Source: JBDTCS01 sp039923455
GTDB lineage: Bacteria > Bacteroidota > Ignavibacteria > Palsa-1295
Length of the DNA: 8,018 bases
Direction: 5' to 3'
Assembly (NCBI GenBank): GCA_039923455.1
Contig: JBDTCS010000163.1
Span: 1-8,018, forward strand
The position numbers were made by a program, and so were the translations under genes. Below, piece by piece: positions 1 to 6,446 of the stretch; within the stretch, counting starts at the first letter, position 1; each line of letters opens with the position of its first letter. The notes below the pieces were generated by a model. It worked only from the letters and a program-made list of their open reading frames with translations, was not told the origin of the DNA and ran no database searches.

Positions 1-12
1 ATAAGGCATTCT

Positions 13-1542
13 ATGGATATTCTGCTGCAAGTTTTACTTGTCCTTACTCTGGTATTTCTGAACGCGTTCTTCGTAGCTGCGGAGTTCTCGATTGTCAAGC
101 TGAGATCCTCGCAGCTTGACGAAATGGCCGAAGCGAGCAAATCCGCATCCGACGATGCCGGAAAACGCTACTCGATGGCGGGAGTCAAGATACTCCGATC
201 GATACTCAAAGATCTCGACGAGTATCTCTCTTCGATTCAAGTCGGCATCACACTCGCGAGCCTTGCACTCGGTTGGGTTGGTGAACCGGTCACGGCACAT
301 TTTCTCGAACCACTATTTTCGCTTTTTTCTATTAGCCCTTCGGCGGTACATTCGCTAAGCTTTGCAGTTGGCTTTTTGATACTTACCACATTTCATATTG
401 TCATCGGTGAGCAGGTTCCAAAATCTGTTGCGATCAACTTTGAACTGAAGGTCGCACTCAAGATTGCACGCACACTTAGGCTTTTCCATCTCGTGTTTCG
501 TCCGCTCACGAAGTTGCTCAACTTCATGGTGAACAAGACGCTGCACTTGCTTGGCTTTCCGGAAGTTACAAGTGAAGAGGGCCACTCGCGTGAGGAATTG
601 CGATCGGTGATATTGGAATCTGCTCGGCGTGGTGTCGTCGAACGCAGAGAGTCCGACATGATCGAGTCGCTGTTTGGTTTTCGTGAGACTACCGTGCGTG
701 AGATCATGGTGCATCGCTCGGGTGTCGTTGCGATCAATCTGGATATGGAGCCTCGCGAGATTATGCAGATCATTCAGAACGAAGGCTTCTCTCGATTGCC
801 TGTGTTCCATCATGCGATCGACGAGATCACGGGTGTGTTGCATGTGAAAGATTTGCTTCCGCACATTGCACAGCTCGAACGGCTCAGCGTGCCGAGCCAG
901 AATGGGCGCATCGAATTCTTCACGATACTCGAACGCGCAGTTCGAACCGCACTCTTTGTCAGCGAAACGCAAACGCTCCAGCGGTTGCTGCTTGAGTTTC
1001 AGAAATCGCGGATGCACATGGGGATCGTCGTGAGTGAACACGGCGGAGTCGAGGGCATTGTGACACTCGAAGATATTTTGGAAGAACTTGTCGGTGAGAT
1101 TCACGATGAATCGGACGCTCCGAACGAAGAGCGCGAAGTGATCGAGATCGGCAATGCACTCTACGTGATACCTACACTCTCCGTCAGCGATTTCAATGAG
1201 CGCTTCGAAGATCGGTTTCAACGCCTCGAAGAGAGCGCGGAATATTCCACGCTCTCCGGTTATGTGCAAAAGATTAGCGGACGCATTCCGAATGTGGGCG
1301 ATGTGATCGAGGCCGAGGGTCTGCGCTTTACCATCACGCGCAAAGTTCGGCATCGTTTGCAGCAGATCAAGATCGAACGCTGCGAGAATCCGGTCGGCGA
1401 AAGTGTGGGAGTGGACAATTCTCCGGACGATACCAACGGAGCAGCATCAACCAATGGAGCCTCGCTAACCAATGGAGCCTCGCTAACCAATGGAGCCTCG
1501 TCAACCAATGGAGCCTCGTCAACCAATGGATCCGCATCATAG
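13..1542 (+). CDS. CNNM/CorC-type membrane protein (DUF21, CBS pair, CorC_HlyC domain)
   Basis: This 509-residue protein has the full hemolysin-family/CNNM layout. A DUF21 (CNNM) membrane domain spans about residues 1-185. It includes a first helix ending in NAFFVAAEFSIV, further hydrophobic stretches at about 75-95 and 110-132, and the conserved HIVIGEQVPKS (128-138). A CBS pair follows at about 228-365, with RLPVF and GIVTLEDILEELVGEI as typical CBS2 signatures. A CorC_HlyC domain follows at about 375-457. Family members sit in the inner membrane and are linked to Mg2+/Co2+ homeostasis or efflux, with CBS domains sensing nucleotides; the old name hemolysin is probably misleading. The ATG at 13 has a weak AAGG 6 nt upstream. 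An odd tail of TNGAS-like six-residue repeats (474-509) is low-complexity and not part of the family core. The gene's 3' end overlaps the next gene. The family call is confident; the ion transported cannot be told from sequence. Confidence 0.95.
   Translation: MDILLQVLLVLTLVFLNAFFVAAEFSIVKLRSSQLDEMAEASKSASDDAGKRYSMAGVKILRSILKDLDEYLSSIQVGITLASLALGWVGEPVTAHFLEPLFSLFSISPSAVHSLSFAVGFLILTTFHIVIGEQVPKSVAINFELKVALKIARTLRLFHLVFRPLTKLLNFMVNKTLHLLGFPEVTSEEGHSREELRSVILESARRGVVERRESDMIESLFGFRETTVREIMVHRSGVVAINLDMEPREIMQIIQNEGFSRLPVFHHAIDEITGVLHVKDLLPHIAQLERLSVPSQNGRIEFFTILERAVRTALFVSETQTLQRLLLEFQKSRMHMGIVVSEHGGVEGIVTLEDILEELVGEIHDESDAPNEEREVIEIGNALYVIPTLSVSDFNERFEDRFQRLEESAEYSTLSGYVQKISGRIPNVGDVIEAEGLRFTITRKVRHRLQQIKIERCENPVGESVGVDNSPDDTNGAASTNGASLTNGASLTNGASSTNGASSTNGSAS
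1432..1539 (+). repeat. Six tandem 18-bp repeats at a gene overlap
   Basis: Six consecutive 18-bp units fill 1432-1539, immediately before the TAG stop of the first gene. The four central units are identical except at two bases (ACCAATGGAGCCTCGCTA twice, then ACCAATGGAGCCTCGTCA twice); the first and last units have diverged. In the frame of the upstream gene each unit reads T-N-G-A-S/A-x. In the +2 frame, units 2-6 each offer an ATG (1454, 1472, 1490, 1508, 1526). In units 2 and 3 the +2 frame reads M-E-P-R-stop; in units 4-6 it stays open into the downstream gene. Eighteen is a multiple of three, so copy-number changes keep both frames. Confidence 0.95.
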
Positions 1543-2728
1543 GAAACAGTTTAACGATAATTTTACTGACGAAGCGTACACGGCGCTCAAAGCTGATGCC
1601 GATCGACGCTCCGATTGTGCGATCAGTTTTCGAATCGCCGAGACTCCGCTATTTTTGCCTCGTGCCTTAGCCGACCGAGCTTCGCGTGCTGCGGAGAAAA
1701 TTCTTATTGCCGCTGCTTCTCCAGAATTGCAAAGCGTAGGTGCGTGTGCGGTGCCGAATGATTTTCGATTTGCGAATGAGACGGACCGACCGCTTTTTGG
1801 TGCTGTCGATTTCGCGATCACCGGTTCACGAACTGCACCTGAGCTTAAGCTCATCGAGTTGCAAGGCTTTCCTTCACTGTATTTTTATCAAGCCGAATTT
1901 ACCGAGAGTGTCAAGTCGTGTTTCGGTTTGGATGACACGCTGGGCGGTTTTTTGCAAGCCGGCCAAACTGCAAGCGAATATTATACATTGCTTTCGAATG
2001 CAATCTTGGGTGGGATGGATCCGAAAGAAGTTGTGCTGCTGGAGCTCGATCCATTTTCGCAAAAGACACTCCCCGATTTTTTACTCACACAAAAACGGCT
2101 CGGCATTGCGATCGTGAATATTCGTGATGTCATTGCGCGTGGCACGCAATTGTTTTATCGCGCTTCGAGTGGCCTTGAACAACGAATCAAACGCATTTAC
2201 AATCGCGCGATCCACGATGAACTTGTGCTGAAGCAAGTTGCGTTGCCGTTTGATGTTTCGGTGAATTATGATGTCGAGTGGGCCGGACATCCGAATTGGT
2301 ATTACAAGATCAGCAAGGTTTTACTCCCGAAGCTTTTTGGAGTCGATGCGAGTGTGCCCTTCGCGCAATTGCTATCGGAGGCCAATTGGAATTCGCTCGA
2401 TCTCGAACGGTTTGTTTTAAAGCCACTCTATTCTTTTGCTGGTGCGGGTGTGATTGTCGGACCGACGGCAACAGATATCGAAAATATACCGCTTGATCAG
2501 CGCAGTGGATGGTTGTTACAGGAACGCGTGACCTATGGCGACATGATCACAACCCCAGAAGGTGCGGAAGTAAAGGTCGAACTTCGCGTGATGCTGCTTT
2601 GGCCGAATGCGAACGATCGACCAATATCGCTCTACACTTTGGTCCGTTTATCGCGTGGCAAAATGATGGGAGTCAATTTCAACAAAGGTCTGAATTGGAC
2701 AGGCTCCAGTTCCGCGATCATCGTTTAG
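1490..2728 (+). CDS. Conserved uncharacterised protein, ATP-grasp-like
   Basis: This 412-residue soluble protein (400 if it starts at 1526) has no signal peptide or membrane helix. Recognisable blocks, counted from the first ATG, are LKLIELQGFPSLYFYQ (119-134), LLELDPFSQKTLPDF (183-197), RIYNRAIHDEL (235-245), FVLKPLYSFAGAGVIVGP (308-325) and a C-terminal RLSRGKMMGVNFNKG (386-400). The VLKPLYSFAGAGV block looks like the nucleotide-binding Lys/Gly-rich loop of ATP-grasp enzymes. WLLQERV (341-347) and ELRVMLLW (364-371) would fit the following strands with acidic and basic ligand residues. The blocks match my memory of a conserved Bacteroidota-type family with no known substrate; peptide-ligase or glutathionylspermidine-synthase-like chemistry is a guess. 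Three in-frame ATGs exist (1490, 1508, 1526). The one at 1526 removes the repeat-encoded MEPRQP copies and has GGAG at 1510-1513, so it is my preferred start. The gene overlaps the CNNM-type gene by at least 17 bp, which implies coupling. Confidence 0.8.
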   Translation: MEPRQPMEPRQPMDPHHRKQFNDNFTDEAYTALKADADRRSDCAISFRIAETPLFLPRALADRASRAAEKILIAAASPELQSVGACAVPNDFRFANETDRPLFGAVDFAITGSRTAPELKLIELQGFPSLYFYQAEFTESVKSCFGLDDTLGGFLQAGQTASEYYTLLSNAILGGMDPKEVVLLELDPFSQKTLPDFLLTQKRLGIAIVNIRDVIARGTQLFYRASSGLEQRIKRIYNRAIHDELVLKQVALPFDVSVNYDVEWAGHPNWYYKISKVLLPKLFGVDASVPFAQLLSEANWNSLDLERFVLKPLYSFAGAGVIVGPTATDIENIPLDQRSGWLLQERVTYGDMITTPEGAEVKVELRVMLLWPNANDRPISLYTLVRLSRGKMMGVNFNKGLNWTGSSSAIIV

Positions 2729-2737
2729 TATCGCAAA

Positions 2738-3940
2738 TTAGATAGCAGCTAACACTTCCCTCAGCGCATTCAGAAAATGCACTAACTCCTTTCGCTCAAT
2801 CACGAGTGGTGGTAGCAAACGGAGGACTGTTTCGTGAGTTACGTTCGTGAGTATCATCCGGGCTTGCAATGCTTGTTGAATTGGTTTTGCGCTCGCGTGC
2901 ATGTCCACTCCGAGCATGAAGCCCCGTCCGCGAATTTCTTTGATCACCTTGGGATATTCTGATGCGATGATCTGAAGCTCGCCTTTGAACCATGCGCTCT
3001 CTTCGGCAACGTGCTCTTGCAAGCCATTCGCTAACTCTTCGAGCACAACAAGTCCTGCTGCACATGCGAGTGCGTTGCCACCGAATGTGGTGCCGTGCAC
3101 TCCCCCACGCATTGCTTCGGCGATCTTTGCTGTCGTGAGTATTGCGCCGAGTGGTAATCCACCACCAATGCCTTTTGCGCATACCACAATATCGGGCACG
3201 AGGCCAACTTGTTCATACGCGAAGAACGTACCCGTTCGGCCAATGCCTGATTGTATCTCGTCGGCAATGATTAGAAAATTATGCTTCGTCCGAAGCCGAA
3301 CAAGTTCTGCGATGAACTCCTGTGATATTTCGATGATACCACCTTCACCTTGAATCACTTCGATGATCACTGCCGCAGTTGCATCCGAAACACTCGCAGC
3401 GATATCCGATGCATCATGACTCGGAATGCTGCTCGAACCAGGAAGAAACGGACCGTAGCCTCTGCGATATTTCTCTTTGTCCATCACGGAGAGTGCACCG
3501 TACGTTCGGCCGTGGAATGCATTCGTCAAACCAACAAGATCCGTCTTATTGGGATCGCTAAAATATTTCCGTGCAAGCTTCAGCGCACCTTCGACTGCTT
3601 CGGTGCCGGAGTTCGTAAAAAATGTTCGCTCACAACCGGAGAGCTGCTCCATCATTTCCGCGAGCTTCACTTGTGGCTCTTGCAAATAGAGATTGGAAAG
3701 ATGCAGATATTTTCCGGCTTGGGTATGGATCGCCTGAATAATTTTTGGATGGGAATGTCCGAGTGCATTCACTCCGAGCCCCGCGATCATATCGAGATAG
3801 CGCTCGCCGCTTTCCATTTCGATGTGCACACCAAGCGCCGATCGGACGACACCGATCTTGAGCCGATCATACGTCGGAAAAAGTGCTGCGCTCTCACGTG
3901 CCAAGACTGTGGGTTGGATATCGCTCATATTTTCGGTCAT
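2738..3940 (-). CDS. argD: Class III PLP aminotransferase, probably acetylornithine aminotransferase
   Basis: This 400-residue cytosolic fold-type I PLP enzyme would convert N-acetylglutamate semialdehyde and glutamate to N-acetylornithine and 2-oxoglutarate in arginine synthesis. Members often also act as succinyl-diaminopimelate aminotransferases. Visible motifs are the phosphate-binding SGTEA (111-115), AFHGRTYG (141-148), QGEGG (197-201), ADEIQSGIGRTG (226-237) with the pyridine-N aspartate D227, and AKGIGGGLP with the Schiff-base lysine K256. HGTTFGGN (282-289) and RLLPPL (374-379) complete the set. The residue before the VIQGEGG block is V where many ArgD have P. I chose the ATG at 3940 (MTENMSDIQ) because it gives the usual ArgD length. 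The frame is open to an ATG at 4057, but those 39 residues look like translated spacer, and 3928 is another possible start. No clear Shine-Dalgarno is seen. No other arg gene is nearby, so ornithine or GABA aminotransferase activity is not excluded. Confidence 0.87.
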   Translation of the reverse strand: MTENMSDIQPTVLARESAALFPTYDRLKIGVVRSALGVHIEMESGERYLDMIAGLGVNALGHSHPKIIQAIHTQAGKYLHLSNLYLQEPQVKLAEMMEQLSGCERTFFTNSGTEAVEGALKLARKYFSDPNKTDLVGLTNAFHGRTYGALSVMDKEKYRRGYGPFLPGSSSIPSHDASDIAASVSDATAAVIIEVIQGEGGIIEISQEFIAELVRLRTKHNFLIIADEIQSGIGRTGTFFAYEQVGLVPDIVVCAKGIGGGLPLGAILTTAKIAEAMRGGVHGTTFGGNALACAAGLVVLEELANGLQEHVAEESAWFKGELQIIASEYPKVIKEIRGRGFMLGVDMHASAKPIQQALQARMILTNVTHETVLRLLPPLVIERKELVHFLNALREVLAAI

Positions 3941-4182
3941 AAGTAATGCGAGTAGGTAATTACGAAGGGGCAAAAGTACGGATTTCTTCTGTTCGGTGCC
4001 AAAATTTCCTTCACCCCTCAGTTCCACTCGGCACGAGTTTAGAAACAATATTATCATTGACTTAATTTATAGACAGATACCAAAACAATTCCGAACGATA
4101 CTATGAAGGCTTGATCCTGTTTACGTCGCGACTTCTTTTTGAACGCGGCATTACCCATACACATTGAAGACAGGAGGCATAT
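3941..4182. other. Divergent intergenic spacer, argD-like gene / lipoprotein gene
   Basis: These 242 bp separate two divergently transcribed genes and must hold promoters for both. The most AT-rich part is 4040-4075, with a TATAAA on the minus strand at 4066-4071 and a TTGACT on the plus strand at 4057-4062. Neither has a well-spaced partner element, so no promoter is called. A 5-bp inverted pair GTGCC/GGCAC (3996-4000 and 4030-4034) lies in the presumed argD leader. Confidence 0.5.
4172..4177 (+). promoter_or_regulatory. Strong Shine-Dalgarno for the lipoprotein gene
   Basis: AGGAGG stands 5 nt before the ATG at 4183. It is the best ribosome binding site in the window and fixes this start over the internal ATG at 4258, which would otherwise give a more compact signal peptide. 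The other genes show weak or no such site. Confidence 0.85.
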
Positions 4183-4620
4183 ATGAAACAAGCAATCTTC
4201 GGCCGAGCAACTCGCTTAGCTGCACATCCTATTCCAACGCATAGCGTTCATACATTCATGATCGCCGCACTTAGCATCACTGCGCTAAGTATTTTTTCGG
4301 GATGCATGACATTTCAACCAACACCGATCAGCTCCTTCACGAAAGAAGCGATGCAAAGCTGGGTCGGACACACGGATTCTGAATTGATCTTCGCTTGCGG
4401 CAAGCCGACGAGCGTGCATCCGATGCCGAACGGCACTCGCGTCTATGAGTATGAGCTGCTTCGCAACGGATGGTATTTTGCGCAAGAAAAGCGGGTCGTG
4501 CAAGATAAGATACGCAAGACGGTACTCGTCGCTGTTCCCACCGGTGGGACAACGGTTCATCGGGACTTCATCGTAAGTGCGTACGGAGTCATCGTTGATT
4601 GGCTCGCAGACGCGGAATAA
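4183..4620 (+). CDS. Small putative lipoprotein, BamE/SmpA-like flavour
   Basis: This 145-residue protein has an unusually long polar N-region (1-24), a hydrophobic helix (26-38) and Cys41 in the context IFSGC, which fits a lipobox except for F at -3. It is therefore probably exported and lipid-anchored after cleavage before C41. The mature part contains WVGHTDSELIFACGKPT (60-76), then NGTRVYEYE (83-91). This 'W-G-x-t-x-x-e-L-x-x-x-x-G-x-P-t ... G-t-r-v-x-e-Y' pattern recurs in small envelope lipoproteins with a BamE/SmpA-type fold. The exact role is unknown. C72 is a second cysteine in the mature domain. It stands alone: argD-like is divergent upstream, and a hairpin with a T-run follows the stop within 70 bp, so it is probably monocistronic. 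Confidence 0.75.
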   Translation: MKQAIFGRATRLAAHPIPTHSVHTFMIAALSITALSIFSGCMTFQPTPISSFTKEAMQSWVGHTDSELIFACGKPTSVHPMPNGTRVYEYELLRNGWYFAQEKRVVQDKIRKTVLVAVPTGGTTVHRDFIVSAYGVIVDWLADAE

Positions 4621-4635
4621 TATTCACATTGGGTC

Positions 4636-4699
4636 GAGAGCTCTCAAGCACTTTTTTGCCGCAAGGACAAAATTTTCTGAGGGCTCTCTGCTTTTTTCT
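4636..4699 (+). terminator. Structured hairpin with T-tail after the lipoprotein gene
   Basis: Outer arms 4636-4646 (GAGAGCTCTCA) and 4678-4688 (TGAGGGCTCTC) pair over 11 bp with a single G-U wobble. Inside, TTTTGCC (4654-4660) pairs with GGaCAAAA (4665-4672, one bulged A) around the loop GCAA, a GNRA tetraloop. The outer stem is followed by TGCTTTTTTC (4689-4698). This fits an intrinsic terminator 15 bp after the lipoprotein stop, though the two-tier shape is longer than most. Confidence 0.65.
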
Positions 4700-4777
4700 A
4701 CACGTTAGGTTTCAACGCTTCTCCTATAGGTGCCCGGACTGCAAAGATTTTGACATTCCTTTTTTGAGATTTTTTTG

Positions 4778-4834
4778 CACTGCTTGGGGTTAGAGGGTGG
4801 CTCTTACTCCGAGGGAGCTAAAGCAGTGTTTTTT
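4778..4834 (+). terminator. Second terminator-like hairpin with T6 tail
   Basis: CACTGCTT (4778-4785) and AAGCAGTG (4821-4828) are perfect inverted repeats, extendable by a G-U pair, separated by 35 nt. TTTTTT (4829-4834) follows directly. The loop is long and G-rich with only short internal pairing. It could be a back-up terminator, or an attenuator ahead of comB. Confidence 0.5.
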
Positions 4835-4970
4835 GGGACAAATCCCAGCAAATCGGGTCGATTCGACATTTTTTGGTTTGTCAGCTCATATATCGCACGA
4901 AGCGAAATTAACTTCGATAGTGCAGGCTTTGGTGCGCAAAGATAATTCGTCAGTAGTTCAAACATAGCAA

Positions 4971-5801
4971 GTGCAAGTAACAGTTTTTTTTAGCCCAAAC
5001 CATCTCGACGAATTAGAACTTCGAGATAAACTCATCGTGGTCATCGACGTGCTCCGCGCTTCGACAACGATCACCTATGCTATGTGCGCAGGTGCTCGGG
5101 AAGTTATTCCTGTTGCAAGTGTTGCGCAAGCGATGAAAATCGTTGGGAATCTGCACTCGACCTCGACGATACTCTGTGGTGAGCAAGGCGGCAAACGAGT
5201 CGAGGGTTTTAAACTTGGTAACTCTCCGGCTGAGTATACACCAGAGGCGGTCGAAGGCAAAGCACTTATTCTCTCGACTACGAACGGTGCAGTTGCGCTT
5301 ACAAAAGCAAAGTACGCACGTCAATGCTTCGTGACCGGTTTTATTAATCTCACGGCAACCGTTCAGGCGCTCTCAGAAATTCCGGGCATCGAGTCCGAGC
5401 ATCTCTACATCATTTGCAGCGGACAGGAAGATAAATTTTCGCTCGAAGATGGTACGTGCGCAGGCATGTTGATCACAAAGCTCGACGAGCATTTCAAAAA
5501 TATCGTACCGACCGATAGCGCTCGTGCAGCTCTTAGCGTATACTACCAGTACGGTCAGGATATTCTGCGCACGCTTCGTGAAAGCGATCACGGCAAGGCG
5601 CTTATCGAGATGGGTTTTGAGGATGATGTTCGCATCGCGAGTCTTATTGATTCCGTGCCGCTCGTGCCTGTCTTGGAGCAAACCGCGATAAAGAAAAAGC
5701 TTATTTTCTCCGATGAGCTTCGCGAGGAGATTGAACAAAGGTCGCAGGCTTCCAAAGATGGCAAAGGGGTCAAAAAAGCGAAGAGTAGTCCGGTAGCTTA
5801 G
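4971..5801 (+). CDS. comB: 2-phosphosulfolactate phosphatase family protein (ComB)
   Basis: This 276-residue cytosolic protein belongs to the ComB family, Mg2+-dependent phosphatases that release phosphate from 2-phosphosulfolactate in coenzyme M synthesis in methanogens. In bacteria the physiological substrate is often unknown. Family blocks are VVIDVLRASTTITYA (23-37), GEQGGKRVEGFKLGNSPAEY (70-89), LSTTNGAVAL (101-110), and CSGQEDKFSLEDGTCAGMLI (149-168) with its acidic SLED. The core ends near residue 258. A Lys-rich tail (about 259-276) extends beyond it. The start is GTG at 4971: an in-frame TAG lies only two codons upstream, and the next Met (residue 38) would remove the VIDVLRA motif. 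No Shine-Dalgarno is visible. Codons 5-7 form a run of eight T (4984-4991). No other coenzyme M gene (comA, comC) is in view, so a pathway role cannot be argued from context. Confidence 0.92.
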   Translation: MQVTVFFSPNHLDELELRDKLIVVIDVLRASTTITYAMCAGAREVIPVASVAQAMKIVGNLHSTSTILCGEQGGKRVEGFKLGNSPAEYTPEAVEGKALILSTTNGAVALTKAKYARQCFVTGFINLTATVQALSEIPGIESEHLYIICSGQEDKFSLEDGTCAGMLITKLDEHFKNIVPTDSARAALSVYYQYGQDILRTLRESDHGKALIEMGFEDDVRIASLIDSVPLVPVLEQTAIKKKLIFSDELREEIEQRSQASKDGKGVKKAKSSPVA

Positions 5802-5940
5802 CTTCACTTCGGCGGGCAGCCTTCCCTTCATTGGTCAAATCTCTAAAAAGTGGGTTTCCGCGTGAATTCGCCAATTTTTTCTCTTTCTCGGAGAACTGAT
5901 TTTACTCTAAATCGCTTGTAAAAGTCGAGGAACTACATCA

Positions 5941-6270
5941 TTGTGAAATTCCAGGTGGAATTGGATCAGAAATGATCTGAAATCACGGAGTCCCGCTTGC
6001 GGGATAATCGCCTGTCGCTGGAGATCTTGGAGTTTTCTCCTGTAAGAGGAGTTTATTCCGTAAACGGGGCTCAGGAATTTGTAACTTGATGGGTATGTCT
6101 TCGCTACTCTTGATTAAAAGAGTACTCTTCGAATAGCTGCAATTTTTATTTCGCCCATAAAAGCAGCTTGAAGCAAATGAATTGTCGGACCCACTCCACA
6201 ATTCAATCGCATCGAAGAAAATAGCGCGTTTTGATTTATGATCGTTTCCGCTTGAGTCACCAAGCGAGCG
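5941..6270. ncRNA. Candidate structured RNA or regulatory region (hairpin series)
   Basis: Perfect or near-perfect hairpins follow one another. They are AATTCC/GGAATT (5947-5962, loop AGGT), GATCA/TGATC (5964-5977, loop GAAA), and TCCCG/CGGGA (5991-6004, loop CTTG). TACTCTT/AAGAGTA (6105-6124, 6-nt loop) is next. AGCTGC plus TTTTAT pair with ATAAAA plus GCAGCT (6135-6168, 3-nt bulge). TGAATTGT/ACAATTCA (6178-6205, 12-nt loop) and CGCTTG/CAAGCG (6249-6266, 6-nt loop) complete the set. Between them CTCC at 6037-6040 can pair either with GGAG at 6029-6032 or, as CTCCT, with AGGAG at 6047-6051. Strand and borders are unknown. It matches no RNA family I recognise, and transcription is not shown. 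Confidence 0.3.
6118..6129. promoter_or_regulatory. 12-bp perfect palindrome, possible operator
   Basis: AAGAGTACTCTT is its own reverse complement over 12 bp. Its left half also pairs with TACTCTT at 6105-6111, so TACTCTT occurs twice 18 bp apart. A dimeric regulator site is possible, but no regulator gene is in the window. Confidence 0.3.
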
Positions 6271-6446
6271 ACACTCTACTTTAGGAATCCGAGCACGTTC
6301 CCACAAACATGCCCTGGAGTTTTTCCGAAGTGTTTGCTTTACCATGTTTGCCGGTGAAACAGATTCTTTCGAATTACTTGCAGCGGTCTAAGGATCACGA
6401 TCGATCCATCCCATCGGCACATCCCATACGTTTTGTTTGATCATAC

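Larger units (their letters stand above)
4621..4970 (+). other. T-rich, hairpin-rich intergenic gap upstream of comB
   Basis: No convincing protein gene lies in these 350 bp. The plus strand carries six runs of six or seven T within the gap (4652-4657, 4692-4697, 4760-4765, 4770-4776, 4829-4834, 4869-4874) and no equivalent A-run. Several hairpins precede these runs: 4636-4688, 4778-4828 and 4857-4867, plus TGGGA/TCCCA at 4834-4847. Closer to comB are CGAAG/CTTCG at 4898-4916 and CTTTG/CAAAG at 4927-4941. The gap may contain tandem terminators, a small RNA, or a structured leader of comB. Confidence 0.6.

Noticed and set aside
355..1353. 332-codon open frame antisense to the CNNM-type gene
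   Set aside because: It is a frame shadow of a well-supported gene. Its His/Arg/Cys-rich product shows no domain, and such long antisense frames are expected with this codon use.
3350..3946. 198-codon open frame antisense to the argD-like gene
   Set aside because: The aminotransferase motifs on the other strand are unambiguous. The antisense product is Cys/His/Arg-rich with no recognisable feature.
3941..4057. 39-residue N-terminal extension of the argD-like gene from an ATG at 4057
   Set aside because: The extension has no match to ArgD proteins, which normally begin near the chosen start, and it would use up half of the divergent promoter spacer.
4599..4793. 64-codon open frame starting inside the lipoprotein gene
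   Set aside because: It crosses the hairpin and T-runs after the lipoprotein stop. Its Phe/Leu-rich product comes from the T-runs and there is no ribosome binding site.
4853..4874. tRNA T-arm-like sequence (GGGTCGATTCGAC)
   Set aside because: No acceptor, D or anticodon arm can be placed around it. It is a 4-bp hairpin followed by a T-run.
5983..6345. 120-codon open frame on the minus strand in the gap before ftsK
   Set aside because: It has no ribosome binding site and no family motif, its S/R/K-rich composition is unlike the neighbouring genes, and it lies across a series of hairpins that better explain the sequence.
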